A DNA stretch of 64,000 bases from Theocolax elegans (lineage: Eukaryota > Arthropoda > Insecta > Hymenoptera > Cerocephalidae), in NCBI GenBank assembly GCA_026168455.1, contig CM047428.1:15967313-16031312 (forward strand), read 5' to 3'. The notes under the pieces are model-generated. The model searched no databases and was not told the DNA's origin. It saw nothing but the letters and a program-made list of their open reading frames with translations. Shown here one piece after another: positions 36,891 to 50,653 of the stretch. Position 1 is the first letter of the stretch, and the number at the start of each line of letters is the position of its first letter. The position numbers and the translations under genes are program-made.

Positions 36891-39800
36891 TATACATCGA
36901 AAAATACTTATAACGTAATTATTCTAGTATATTTTAACATCTTTTTCTGAATTGTTAATATTTATTTTCAATGTTTCAACATATTTTTTTATCATATTTT
37001 TAATTATTATTAAAACCGGTAAAAAAAATTAAAGAAGTAAAACTCGCAAGCGAATTGTTTTCTATACGAAAAGCATAACACTTGTAAAATTCCTCGTTAT
37101 CTAAATATACAAGTATACGAAGAAGCGTGTGTAAGTAAACACTATACGAGTGAAATCCTTAAACTCAGATGCGTGCACGATCAGTCCATAAAAATGAGAG
37201 AGGCGGATGTTTCCGAACGAAGAATAAAATCGGACTTGTATATCCAGAGGGCCAAAATTAATAATCGTACAAATTAACGTCGTCCAGCACGGAATCTACT
37301 TAGATTCTCACTCGACGAGCGGAAGAGTACCAGGAATTTTCACGCTGATACTTTTATTGCGTGACGCGCCGCGCGAGCCGGATATATTTACATGGGCGCA
37401 TCCTATATCGGGAACGAAATATTTCTGGGTGAATCGAGCTACGATCTTTCTCTAACATACCATGAGATATTTACCGCGCTTCCTTCCTCGATTAATCGCG
37501 AAATTTTTGCGTAATTCGGTAAATCTTATCGAACGCTTATATAAAAAGGAAACGTGACGTTCAGATTTCATCGAATAATAATATAGGATTCGATATATAT
37601 ACACGACTTATATATGTATATATCGTTCATTCGATAACGGAGCTTTTTATATGTTACAGAGGGAACAAAATTGCGCGTGTGATTCATTGGAGGTATTGGA
37701 TGTTGGTTGGATATTTTTAAAGGGAAATGTTGGTTAACGGTATTATTAGATCGTTACGAAATTGTCGGGTTTATTTTTGTTGTTACGGAATATCGTTAGA
37801 GTTCCATCTCGCGGAGTGCTTTTGCAACTCGATTAAACTACTCGAGAGATATATTTCGACTTTCGAGTTTCATATTTACTGTGGGTTTTCTTGGTTACTC
37901 ACCGTTGGATGCTGAAGCCAAGCGACTTTCAACAGTTTCTCATTGCTGGCAGCACTTGTACTGTTTTACAGTATAGAATATTTATTTAAGGTGTACGTAG
38001 GTGCTAATCAAAATAATTCTGTATCTTGTTTATGCAAAATATTGTTTTACGTGGGAAACATTACATTGTCGATTCAATTTAATTTTTTTAATATTATTAA
38101 AAGAATATTTATAATTAATATTATTTTTGAACCAATAAAAACATGTTTTCTGTTTGTCATGAATTAATTTATTTTTAGATTAGATTCCTATGCAACAAAT
38201 ATATTTAAATCAGTCTGCTGGAATTTGAGAGGTAATGCGTTTTTACGTTTGTTTGTTGAAATATATGTTGTCACAAAAGGTATTGAAAATAAAAATACGT
38301 TGAATCTTTATGTATATAAGAGAGGAGAAAAATTGTACATCAGTATTTATTGCCATGCAAAGTGTTGGTATTACAACGTATAACAACTCAATTACAATTA
38401 TCATTCTGTACGAAACGATTATTATACGAATTTGTTACTAAGTATTTCACTAATGAGCATAACAATCCAAGAAATTTGCGATTAGAATAAAGCTCTATCA
38501 ATAAAAAAAAATGACAACATGACAGTTTATAACATTATACGAAAATGAAAGTTTTTAGAAAATAAAAGTTAAAAAATAGAAATGTAAGTATACATAACGC
38601 GATAATTAAATTTGAGAGACAAACTTCAAATTACCAAGGAAAAGATTTCAATTATAGAAGAGAAGGATAGTAAACGATCGGAATACATGGTAAAGTAAAA
38701 GGTCGATCCAAGCCACGTTATAACTGCGCGTGAATCGATTTTGCAGTGGTGTGCACTACTTACTGACAAAGTTTCTATGCGCTTGCCAACCCGAACGCAA
38801 TGGCACAAAGAAACCACAGGGAGATTCTCCTTCGCCAGCGATCGCAATTTAGTTGCACGATCTGCTTTTTACTTCACCCGATCAAATTTACTAAGTTTTA
38901 TTGAATTTAATAAAACAATCTCCCAACGCAAATATACGTATAAACGAGGATGCAAGTATATCGTATAAACAAACATCGAGTAAATTCGAAAAGTTGGGTT
39001 TATAGTTTCGCATAGGCGGTCGAGGGTTTTTTTTTTCCTCGATCTCGTAATGTACGTTGTTGATGTTAGACTTGGAAAATTCGCGGTGATGCTTGCGGCC
39101 CGCAAGAGAGTACACGGATTAAATTGCATTTATCGATGCTGGTTTAGAATTAGCAGAATGAGTATTTATTTTGTAAAATATAGATCGTCCAGTTATAGAA
39201 TATTGTTGAATTAATCTAGAATAAGCGCTCTTCTTTGTTCAACGAATGAAATGTATAACGCGTGTGTTTACAGTACAATTCACATTGCGATAATCGAATA
39301 TTAAATATATACGTGAAAAAATTATAGGTAACAATTAATTTGAGATAAAATTGAAACAATCATCACGTTTAACTCGATGAGTCTATTAAATATTTATAAC
39401 TACTTTTCAATTTTATATAATTTATGCATGAATGCAAAATTAATAAATCTATAAATTTTAATTCAATTTAACTATATTTATACATCATCGATATGATCCG
39501 AAAATTATTATCGATTATTATTTATTTATCTAATTACATCGATACAAATAATGAATTCATTTTTAATAATAGGTACGAATATAATGAATACGTAAGTTAT
39601 TCTCGGATATTAATGATTTATTTAAAAACAAAGTAGAAATTGTACATGTCTGTGATGTTTGTGCAACACTTTTGTTTTCTTAGGTGTCTTACCGTATTAA
39701 TAGTATTTTTCCATATTTACGCGTATATGAAGCGCTAATTTTAAATTTAAATCATATCTGTCGACTAAATCTAAAGGTATAATTAATGCGATTTGAATAC

Positions 39801-40182
39801 TTTTTAATCTTTGTACAAATTTAGCCTTACTAAACCATGACACACGATTTCAAATGAATTCGATATACAATTGTTGATTATTTAAATAATCGATGAAATA
39901 TCTGTGCATTGACATTTTAAAATTGGGTATATAGAGAATAATTTTTCGTAATATGGGCGAGTGATGATAAATTTACTTTGAATGTCATATATCTATTAGT
40001 AAAAGTTAAACAAACCGAGGGAGAAAGAAGGTCGGTACACAAGCCAAAGACGATCAGGTCAACGATCGTGGCAAGCGCAGACTCATTGATTCCCGCGAAA
40101 TCGATCTCTGGTTCGCATATCCTTCAATCCCCCCGCAGGTTCTCTTTGCCAAAATAAAAATGATCCGAGCACTCGCATAAAG

Positions 40183-40188
<6 letters not shown>

Positions 40189-40227
<39 letters not shown>

Positions 40228-40314
40228 GAGAGACTTTTTCTTCTCCTCGTGACGGGGCGACGTCGCGTCGACGCATTCAAAAGACAGGCAAAGAAGCATC
40301 GGACGAACGAGCGA

Positions 40315-40345
<31 letters not shown>

Positions 40346-40517
40346 CTCCGCCTAAAGGGAGCGGGACAAAGCAAGAAGGAGTGAGACAGACCAAGAGGGG
40401 CGAAGATTAAGGCTATTCTTAAAATAGGGCCCTGTATGCGAAGCGAACGAATGAACGCCGCTTGAGCGACGAAACCGTAAGCGCGCGCAAGAAAGAGAGA
40501 GAAAGAAAGAAAGAGAA

Positions 40518-40548
<31 letters not shown>
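40189..40548. repeat. polypurine microsatellite cluster
   Basis: Three purine runs on the plus strand: (AG)n at 40189-40222, (GAAA)n at about 40313-40345, and mixed GAGA/GAAA at about 40493-40548. They lie just upstream of a CpG-rich, promoter-like block at 40550-40740 and could bind GAGA-type factors. Long open frames on the minus strand here are Ser/Leu repeats made by the microsatellites. Confidence 0.9.
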
Positions 40549-40712
40549 TCGGAAACGCCGGGTAAGCCTCGTATACGAAACAGCTCTCGGAGAGTCCGGC
40601 AATCTCTCGCGACGCGCGATCTTCCTCCGCGCGGAGGACACGCGCCAAAACTCGTTGCCCTTCGCGTTTCATTCGTTAACCGAGGATTCGTGATTATATC
40701 GACGGCTGGAAA

Positions 40713-40733
40713 ATGTCCTCCTTCAGGAATTAC
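40713..40733 (+). CDS. possible first coding exon ending at GTAAGT
   Basis: ATG TCC TCC TTC AGG AAT TAC is followed directly by the consensus donor GTAAGT (40734-40739), with an in-frame upstream stop and CpG-rich upstream DNA with GAGA repeats. This would encode MSSFRNY as the start of a plus-strand gene. No downstream exon could be joined to it. The minus strand has an acceptor-like TTTTCCAG in the same place, so the call is weak. Confidence 0.25.
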
Positions 40734-40739
40734 GTAAGT

Positions 40740-43700
40740 TTTTTTTTGCAAGATGGACCAATCAGTGATCGATCGATTGATTGATCGATCGATTTAGCCG
40801 AACAATTTACATTCATTTGGGATGCTGCGTATATTTTAGTGCGCGATTTTACACATCGGTTTGTATAACGTGCACGACGACGTAATGTGTTTACCACGGT
40901 GGAAATCGATACGTCGATTTATCATTTTTTTTGTGCCATTTGATAATATAATTGAATAATTCGTTAAAATTAAGACGATTATAGTCCCTACTGCGGATTA
41001 GAAAGCTCGGTAATTCAATACGCGATTTTCAGGTATTATTTATACATATATACAACAATAAACGATTTATTTAATTGGAAACTATAATAATAAGTATAAA
41101 TTATGTTATTTTTTTGTTATTATTCGATAATGACTCTACTGACTACCACTGATACTTCAACTATTTAATTTATTTGCACACTAAATCATTCGACAATTGC
41201 TGTTTTTCATATTATAACAATTAGCTGCTGACAAAATATATAATAAGTTAAATACCTATAGCTGCTTATTATAGCCGTATATTTCAGCACAAAAAAAAAT
41301 ATATAAAATTTTAAATACACGATAAAGAACAAATTAAATCAGGGCATTATTAGGAATGCAATGATTATTTTTTCAAAATAAAGTTATCATGTTTATTTGT
41401 ATTTTAAATCTCGGCGGTACTATATTTTGTCTGACGGTGTTCATTGATGTTTTCAGTAGACTTACGTAATCCAAAAATTGTAATTAAATACATCGTTCTT
41501 ATACAACAAGATATTTCATTTTGAGAAATAAATAATTTAACTTCGCTAGTGATTAAAATTAAAAATATAAACCTCGCATCACGAATTTATTCACAAATCG
41601 TGAACTTCTTATCTGATAAATGCTGTATGTAGAATAATTTAAGTTGCAAGACGTTTATACTACAATTAAGTAATTTTAAATAAAAATTACAAATTATCTT
41701 TTTGCACTATTCACATCGCAAATAACAATACACTATATATATATATATAAGCGTTGCGTAATATTATCAATTAGGTACACATATAATAAAATTGATGTTG
41801 AGATGAAAGCGTCCACGTGAATTTACCGCTGTGGGTGCGTTGTGTTTACAAAACAGCGTTAATTCGGGTTTCTACCGGTGTGTGTATGTGCGTGTGTGAA
41901 ACACCCACGTCGTGAGAATCCGCGTGGCGATGCCGACAACTTGACGGATTCATATTCTCTTTTTCCTCGTTAGAATAATTTTTTTTTCTTCTCAAAAGCA
42001 CTGTTAATACTCATATGTACAAGTTATGAATATTTTTGGAGCTGTCATTTATGTCTTAAGTTATTACCGAATTCTGAGAAATTTCACAAAGATCCTTTTA
42101 TTTTTATTTAAAAAAACTGCACGACTTGTAATATACTTTGAAATTAATTCGCTGTTATTTGAAAAGCGATATTATCCCAAATGATTTTATCGGAAATACA
42201 CCTACCTTCTGGATTCTATGTCCAACCATAAGAACTTTAGATTTCATTTTATAGAGGTTTAATTCGATGTAATAAAAAGTTTAATTTAATAAAATTTAAA
42301 TATACATTAATTCTAGAATTCATAGGATGTAACCTATAAATGTCAAGTTACTTGGATTATTGGTTCCTTTCCAAACTTAAGGTAATACATCTACAAACAC
42401 ATTGTTCAAACTCAATGCAAGTATAAATACCATTTTTTTAAACATATCTTATGTATATCCATAATTGCAATCAATTATAATCCTTAAAATAGAAATGATT
42501 GTTAGGTCGAAGGTACACCTATAAGGAGTCATTAGTTCGGTATTTATACGCGCGAGCTTTTATCGAGACAGATTTAATGCGCATCTCGATCATTTGTGCG
42601 TGAAACTCGACAGCTCGCGCGCGCGAAAGACGTTCTCGTGACGCGCACGCGCGCTCGCTTTTTTCCCATTGCTCGAGGAAATATCATCTAGATTATTTTC
42701 ACAGGGTAGACTATGCTCGCGTTGATTATTACGTTGTGTTCCTTTGATTTTTGATGCGGAGCTTTTTTTATGACGAGCATCGTTTTCTTTCTCATCGAAC
42801 CTTTTAAACGCTGGCGTGTTTATACATATATATTTATGTAGTACGAATGCGTTAGAACTTTTATTTTTGGTGTAGAATCTAATTATATAGGCACATTAGA
42901 GAAATTCGTTTGATTCATAGTTTTAAGGAGGAGAGACCTAATTTCTTTTTTATGGCGTATTTTAGTTTTTGGCTTATTGGGTTATGGCTTATTAGCTCTA
43001 TATTATATGTCTTAAGAACATTTTTTTTTAAATTTAATGAGTAGAAATGGCATGGAAAGTATTTAATTTAGTAGTTCCGGTTATAAGTGATAATTTGATT
43101 TATTTTAAGTGCAGTGTATAATTTGTGTTATTAATACGGTATAATTAAAAAGCAAATATGCGCAGTTAAACGTTTTAATTAATGCAAATCGTATATATTA
43201 AAAAATAACACAAGGTTTTAAATTATTGATTAATAGAACAAAACAAAGAAAACATTAATTTTTTTTTTACAAATGTTCCTCAAGTATTACGTCTGTTGGG
43301 TTTCTATAAATCTTATGTGTTTGCAAAGTTAGTAAACAATCGAAAGAGTATGCATTAAACATCGTACAGGAGTAAACAAGTAGTAAAAGTTCGAGATGGT
43401 AAGACTACGCTTATAAATACGTAATTGAAAATAATTTCAATTTTGCGTATTCTTAATAAAGTTTAATAAATTTATTACGAGCTTTCTTAGCAATAATTTT
43501 AGAGTCATAAACTGATTCCTGGTACAGTAATAACTTAAATTAACAGACTTATAACATTTCCAAGCAATGAAGACATATTTTCAATTAGTTTTTCTCGATG
43601 CAAGAAACTCGATTACTCAGGTCTCGGAGTACATTATTAATATACGAAGGATATTTGTAATCAGTGTAAAATTTATTTCTTAAATATTTTATTATATGAC

Positions 43701-44078
43701 TGCAAAGTTTGCATCGTCAGTCAGAAAAAAACGTATTACATTAGACAGACAATTTATCTAAATCTTGTTAAATATAAAAAAAACTCGGAATATAATTTCA
43801 AATATCCCCTCTAATATAGTGAACTGATGGATTAAAATAATAAATACAAATTTAAGAAGTGAACTAATTTTTGCGAAACAAAAAGTCATAAATCCTTTAC
43901 AATAATTGTCACACATGGAGACAGAGAGAAAGAGAGAGTTCAATAACTCGAAACAGTCGCATTGGCCTACTGACCTCGGTGAACAAAATGCCGAAACTTT
44001 TCCAATAAACGAACCCATCGAAACTAACCATTGATTCCCAACAAAACCTATATACGAGACAAGAAGAAAAAAAAAGAA
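40740..44078. other. non-coding, AT-rich with a CpG patch
   Basis: No gene seen. A CpG-dense patch lies at about 42540-42670 (CTCGCGCGCGCG and similar words), flanked by AT-rich DNA. Confidence 0.5.
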
Positions 44079-44200
44079 GGGGCGGGGGGTACTTTGCGCA
44101 TGCGAAACTCGAACTTTCTTCGAGCCCATAATTCCATCCTCAGTCTCGTGTTATCCTTTTTCTATATAAACCCAACAACGGGGAAGTAGTACGTGTCGAG
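44079..44200 (+). promoter_or_regulatory. candidate plus-strand promoter: GC box, NRF1 site, TATA
   Basis: In order: a G-rich GC box (44079-44089), TGCGCATGCG (44095-44104, NRF1-type) and TATATAAA (44163-44170), with a start expected near 44195. The elements are well spaced and point right. No coding exon downstream can be assigned. Confidence 0.35.
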
Positions 44201-44435
44201 CAAGAGAGGATATCGGGTTCCCCACGCGAGAACTCGCATCACGGTTTTTTCACGATTCTATGTCTGGTCCGTTTGTTTACACGGATCCCCGCAAACGACC
44301 GAGAGAGATTTGCACGGGCACGAAATTAACGATTACACTCTACGAATGAACACACACACACCACACCACACACACGCACTTAGTTCAGTACATCTTTTTT
44401 TTACTTTGGAACAGCTGTTGCCGAGACTAAGCTGA

Positions 44436-45475
44436 TAGATAGAAATAGCACGAGGGTTGGTTTAAGAGTTTGATTAACTCAAGCTTTTGACGGCTGCCTG
44501 GTTTTAGTTGAAGTGGACGAAGCTCAAGTTATATCGAATTATTCAAGACGATCGGTTATGCGTTTTTCGACCGATTGAATTTCAAGAGTGACGTTTTCCG
44601 ATATCCACGTGTTACAGTAGATGATTGTTGATGCTTTCGTTATTGTTTAATACATTTTTCTACTGTTCGAAATAGGCAAACACTTTCAATATCTATACGA
44701 TAAAAAATTAATGAACTCAAAGAAATGTGTATTTGAATAAACAATATTCAAAATTAAATAAATGTGTATTTAAACTTAATTTTATTCAAAATAAATAATG
44801 TGCACATATTCAAATCAACGATATATTTATGTATTTATTTCAACTGAATATTTTTTCAAATATTTGGAGAAAATATTTTATTAAAATCACGTTGCAATAT
44901 CTGTATGATTTTTCGAAGTTTCAAGACGATTCATATACATTAGTCAACGAGACTGATTCGAAAATTTTTGTCGAATATAAATAATCGAAAATTATTTTCA
45001 ACTATTTTTTAAATAATTATGTCGTTAATAAATGTAACAATCATCTATCTTAAAAGTATAGAAACTCGTAGAATGCATTCTGGTGAAGAGTAATATTCTC
45101 GTCATTTTCCTTAAATTTTTGTAGCATGTACCACCCTGGTAGAATTGTCGAACTTCGAAGTGACTTCGAAGGTTTTAACTACATAGGGAGTAGTCTTATA
45201 AGCAGTACTTCTCACAGTTGGTAAATTACTTGAATAGTAAATCAACAACTTATTGTTCGACATCCTGGGAATGTGGAACTCAGAAAATGGGCATAATTTA
45301 TGAAAATTATTTTTGGAAAAATTCTTTATGTAAAACCCTTAGTCATGCTTTGAACAATATACTCAAATTTTTTGAGATTTTTAAATAGTTAATTAGCATA
45401 TAATATTTGAGTTTTAAGTTAATACCATTTTTACTCAAAATTATCAACCAAAGATTTGTTTATTCAATTATTATT
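44436..45475. other. non-coding
   Basis: AT-rich with no gene or recognised element. Confidence 0.5.
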
Positions 45476-45532
45476 ATAACAATTATTTTTTATTTTAACC
45501 AGTCAATCGTCTTGCCCTTCCCAACGTTTTAA

Positions 45533-46356
45533 CCCTATCATACATATACAGGGAACTATTATAACCATTGCGTTTTCGAAACCAGAAAATTTCGATGTCT
45601 ACCATCGTGTTGAATCCACATCCGAGGTCAGATTTCCGAAATTCCAATTATTGGCAATATAAAAAAAAATAAAAAATACTATTTTAATTTATTTAAAATT
45701 TTGTATAAAAACTACTCTTCTCGTTCTTTGGTAAGACTCAGCAGTTTTGAGTAAAACATAATTGCAGAACTAAATTTTTGAGTTCTTGATCAAAACCTGA
45801 TATATGTGCATCATCGTATGTATACAAGAAGTTCGAATATCGAACAATGCTGAATAAAGTCTTTCTGTCGATTTTAGGGGTAGCCGATGATGAATCTGGT
45901 ATCAAATTACCAAAATTCCAATTTTTGAATTAAAAATTAGATTATTAAGAATTAATTATACAACGTTAAAGACAAAAAATACAACCGTATTCTACGTAGA
46001 ATGTTGGAAAGAAATATCTTTTTGATTGAAATATTTTATTCGAATATTGAGTTCCCTCGGTATTGGTCCTACAAATACCTAAAAATGTGAATTTCGGTAA
46101 TCTGACTGCAAACTCATTATCAACTAACCAAAAAATTCTCGAATCTGTTGTATTTAATCAAAAAAGAAAATGACACAAATGTTTTTTTCTCATAATTTTA
46201 CGTAGAATACGGTGGTACTTTTTATTATTTAAAATTTAAAATTCCAATATTCGGCCCCTTTGGTATTGGGCTCAACAACTGAAATTTCGGAAATATGACG
46301 TCAAAATTATCTGGTTCCAGACACGCAATGTATACCAGTTCGTTATGCATAAAGGG
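45533..46356. mobile_element. TTAA-type element within duplication unit 1
   Basis: TTAA at 45529-45532. The left end CCCTATCATACATATACAGG mirrors the right end GTTATGCATAAAGGG. The right flank is TTGA, a decayed TTAA. The internal GAGGTCAGATTTCCGAAATT resembles words in the elements at 6273 and 51586, so the families are related. No transposase frame. The second copy is 46462-47282. Confidence 0.55.
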
Positions 46357-46461
46357 TTGAACTATCAATATGAACTTTTTCAGATTTTTAATTCAACGTT
46401 TAAAAGTTCAATTATTTTTATTTTAATCCAGTCAATCGTCTTGCCCTTCCCAACGTTTTAA

Positions 46462-47282
46462 CCCTATCATACATATACAGGGAACTATTATAACCATTGC
46501 GTTTTCGAAATCAGAAATTTCGATGTCTACCATCGCGTTGAATCCACATCCGAGGTCAGATTTCCGAAATTCCAATTATTGGCAATATAAAAAAAATAAA
46601 AAATACTATTTTAATTTATTTAAAATTTTGTATAAAACTACTCTTCTCGTTCTTTGGTAAGACTCAGCAGTTTTGAGTAAAACATAATTGCAGAACTAAA
46701 TTTTTGAGTTCTTGATCAAAACCTGATATATGTGCATCATCGCATGTATACAAGAAGTTCGAATATCGAACAATGCTGAATAAAGTCTTTCTGTCGATTT
46801 TAGGGGTAGCCGATGATGAATCTGGTATCAAATTACCAAAATTCCAATTTTTGAATTAAAAATTAGATTATTAAGAATTAATTATACAACGTTAAAGACA
46901 AAAAATACAACCGTATTCTACGTAGAATGTTGGAAAGAAATATCTTTTTGATTGAAATATTTTATTCGAATATTGAGTTCCCTCGGTATTGGTCCTACAA
47001 ATACCTAAAAATGTGAATTTCGGTAATCTGACTGCAAACTCATTATCAACTAACCAAAAAATTCTCGAATCTGTTGTATTTAATCAAAAAAGAAAATGAC
47101 ACAAATGTTTTTTTCTCATAATTTTACGTAGAATACGGTGGTACTTTTTATTATTTAAAATTTAAAATTCCAATATTCGGCCCCTTTGGTATTGGGCTCA
47201 ACAACTGAAATTTCGGAAATATGACGTCAAAATTATCTGGTTCCAGACACGCAATGTATACCAGTTCGTTATGCATAAAGGG
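46462..47282. mobile_element. TTAA-type element within duplication unit 2
   Basis: The same element as at 45533-46356, with TTAA at 46458-46461 and a TTGA right flank. It was carried along by the tandem duplication and is not an independent insertion, since flanks are copied too. Confidence 0.55.
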
Positions 47283-47331
47283 TTGAACTATCAATATGAA
47301 CTTTTTCAGATTTTTAATTCAACGTTTAAAA

Positions 47332-50300
47332 TATAATTTTTGGGTTGAAAGGTGTAGATCTCTATATATTGTTATATAATTATAATTATTGTTATATATA
47401 AAATATAAATATTATATTAGAAACAGATTCTAGATACATACGCCTATGCAATATACTTATATACACATAGATCTTAAACTTCTGCATAATACGACTAGCG
47501 CAATATATTAACGAATAATATTCGTATAGGAGAATCAGTTACTGATAAATTAGTGAGCGGTAGAGAAAAAATCAAATGAAGCCATAGGTCCGTAATCACC
47601 AAACTTGCCTCACCCTGTTAGAGTCACACCTAATACTCACATTTCATATTAATTGACGCAATCTGTAATTCCCAGAGATCGAGATTTATATCGCATTAGC
47701 TGCAGCACGGAGTAAAACGATGCCTCAATTATTACATAACAAGTTGAAGACGCTCTCTCTCTCTCTCGCTCTCGGTCTTGTATTTTTGGAAAATTGAATC
47801 GAGCTCTGTTCCAACTCAATCAGAGCATCAAAGTATTTATGAACGACAAAGAGATACGCGCGTTTCGCCGAAGTATGAGAAAAACGACCGAGTGGGGTTG
47901 AAGTGAGAGACCAGGCGGATTTAATGGTCTTTTGAATATTTCACGAGGTTCATTTCGTAATGCAGTCAAACGCGCATTCGCGCCCCCGCGCGACAGTGTA
48001 TAATATCGCTTTGAAGGTGCATGGGATGTGTTCTCAAAGAAAAAAGGATTTTAATGTCGGGCAAAAAAATGTTATATACTGATGTATTTTATTAACGAGC
48101 GTCTTTCCACTGCGAGTTTAATGTATTTATTTATTACGACAGGTATATACATATATATCTACACTCCTATTCGTCAAAGCTGGTTGGGCGATGAATTTTT
48201 TAAAAATTATTTTTAAAAGGATGGCGTTTTATAAAATTATTTAACTGCGCTTGAAAGCTTCGTAATTACTTAGTTGATACGTTGCATTATGCAACGCAAT
48301 TATATAATTGATATAGGAAAATAATTTTCAATTAAAATTGTTAAGATGATTCCATGAAAAAGTATGCTATTATTTAAACGATCGTGTATTCCTAAATTAA
48401 TCGTATACTAGATCACAATAATGATTGTAATTATATTTTTGAAATTAAAAAAAAGGAATAGGATAATATCGAATAAAATACTTAATGTTCGGTATTCCGT
48501 ACAAAATTTGCAAATAATGATATACAAATAATCTACGTACACCAAGTAAAAATAATAAATTGTATAAATAATTCAACGTTAAAAAACTTCGTAATTCGAC
48601 CATGCGAATCACGTAATTGAAATTAAATAATTTTGATAACACACTTTGGTCTAAATGAGCATTAAAAACGTAAGGAATACCTCGTTGCGTATTATTTACG
48701 AATGTGGAGAGGGATAGTTTCTTCGTTCGAAAAAGCATCCACACCCTGCGAATGATGAAAATGTGAGCATTATAATTCCCCTCTCCAGCGAGTGTTAGAA
48801 TATATACGAAGAATCACCGTGAGGGAGGAAGCAGCCGAGCGAAAAAGTTGCGCGATGGACGAGTCGTGTTGCAGACGAATGTCTATATTTAAACGTATAT
48901 ATAGTCTTCTTTTCTTCTCTTCTTTCTCTTATTCTCTTGGCTCTTTGCACGCTCACAATTACGATACAAAAAGTACGAGGTGCTTCAAACGTTGTGATTT
49001 TATTACTTGGATGAGAAAACGATATAATATTTCGTAGTTTTTGGAAATTAGTCTGCCTATCGTTCTTTTTTATAAACGTATAATTTTGTAACTCTGAAAA
49101 AAGAAATAATTTATTTTTTAAAAAACGTGCCATTCGTTTCAGTTCACTAAAAATGTATATGTATACAGAACCAAACGACATTATGAATTTTCGAAAAATT
49201 AAACAAATTAAATGTAATTCCAAGACGTTCTTAGGAAAAAAAATAAACGTTTTACCTTTCTAACGATTTTTTCGTAACCGATATATCACGAAGTAATGAA
49301 TAATTAAATTAAATTAAATTATAAATAATAATCATTTACAATAAATAATTAGCACGTACTATACAAAAAATTATTTTCAACGTATACGAGACCATATTAT
49401 ATGATGAATTGAAAACGTACGTAACACAATTGCATATTAATTTTTCCACGGAAATTCGAACACACGCTGTTTGCACGCAAATTTTCAATCAATTGTCAGA
49501 CGATTCCCAAAGTATTTCACATTCGTTTCGCACGCGATTGTTCCGCGTTTTCGAACTTGGTCGCAAAAAAGACGGACCATAAAGGGAATTTATGTTGTAC
49601 GGAACGGGGAGGGGAAGGGGGAGGGGGGAAGGAGCGGCAAAAAAGTATGGGAGAGTGAATACCGAGAGGGAATACTGGGGGGGTTTTCATAGATTTTTCC
49701 ATCTCAATCAAACTAGGGCACGCCCGGAATCGCGCCGCGATTTCGCTCTCGATTTATTCTCTTGGCGAGTTTAACGAACAATTCGTGAATAGTCTCGTGA
49801 TAAATTTCCGATGGACTTGGCCACGCAGATAAAAACAAAATAAATAAAAAGACAGACTGGTGATTGATTTGCGTTTTACGCGACGAACGAACCCAATTTC
49901 GTATATATATATACACACATATAAGGTTTCGGGTACACTGATTGATCTATTCTTTCGATTAAATCAATTAACCCGATCTCAATTTTGAAGCTTAATGTAA
50001 ATTCTCAATTAATCAGAGCTATGCTACGATTTGCATATATTATTATTATTATTATTGTTATTGTGATATCGGCTCATTGTTATTACAGTAATCGGATTTC
50101 ACGCGGATAAACAAATTTTATTGATTAAAGATAATTTAAACGAATAATACTTTTAATTTATCGTGAGCAGATGATAATATTAGATCTTTATAGTAACTGC
50201 AAAAAATATGAAATGAAAACCTACTTTATTTCAAACGATAGTACTGATACAAATTCGTACTGTCGACGGAAATATTCGAGCTTGCTTATTTAATATTACA

Positions 50301-50653
50301 GCTCGGTCAAACTGAGTAAAATGGAACTATTGTTCCCGATTAGCAAGATCGTTGAGACGAACCTGACTGCTGTCTGTCAGTCGAGACTCTTGGACAAATA
50401 ATCACACAGGATTTATATCCACAGCTTTAATAGTTTTAGAACCGTATGCATCAATCATCGAGGCTCCATAATGATATAACGAATTTGTAATACTTTTTAT
50501 AAATAAATAATCTACGTGTACGAGTTTCTTGCAATCATTCGTTTATTTGCATATCAATAATGAACTATTATTCATTTAGAATGAAGTTTCCCAAATAGTA
50601 TAAATTAAGGGTGATGTCAATCCTAATCAATAATTCAAATTTTCCTCGTTTAA
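47332..50653. other. non-coding with scattered GC-richer patches
   Basis: A CT microsatellite at about 47750-47772, GC-richer patches at about 47860-48000 and 49540-49760, and short open frames on both strands (for example 48792-49037 and 48795-49223). None has a convincing protein signature. Confidence 0.45.

Larger units (their letters stand above)
29800..40030. other. about 10 kb without supportable genes
   Basis: AT-rich DNA with GC-richer patches at about 34860-35250, 37190-37480 and 38690-38860. Repeats and hairpins are listed separately. Several short open frames on both strands lack conservation cues, splice support or start context. Confidence 0.5.
45476..47331. repeat. direct tandem duplication, unit about 925-929 bp
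   Basis: Two head-to-tail copies, about 45476-46404 and 46405-47331. They differ by a few substitutions (for example ATCGTGTTG versus ATCGCGTTG) and several one-base homopolymer indels. Each unit contains one TTAA-bounded element (45533-46356 and 46462-47282) with ends CCCTATCATACATA and TTATGCATAAAGGG. Confidence 0.92.

Noticed and set aside
37862..37962. Minus-strand mini-exon candidate ending NEKLLKVAWLQHPT at a GTGAGT donor, recalling an Ig-domain strand
   Set aside because: Only about 20 codons, no neighbouring Ig exons in tens of kilobases, and the motif is too short to support a family.
38686..38890. Minus-strand stretch after an AAAAAGCAG acceptor-like site reading like a signal peptide (RRRISLWFLCAIAFGLASA)
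   Set aside because: No in-frame ATG, a TAG follows immediately, and the available donor frames do not preserve it.
40054..40751. Long minus-strand open frames of up to 195 codons rich in Ser, Leu and Phe
   Set aside because: They are produced by the GA/GAAA microsatellites read in pyrimidine sense; low complexity and open in several frames at once.
48792..49037. An 81-codon plus-strand frame with a hydrophobic segment and several Cys, like a small secreted peptide
   Set aside because: The hydrophobic stretch comes from a TCTT-rich run, the start is ambiguous, an overlapping minus frame of 142 codons is also open, and there is no promoter or splice support.
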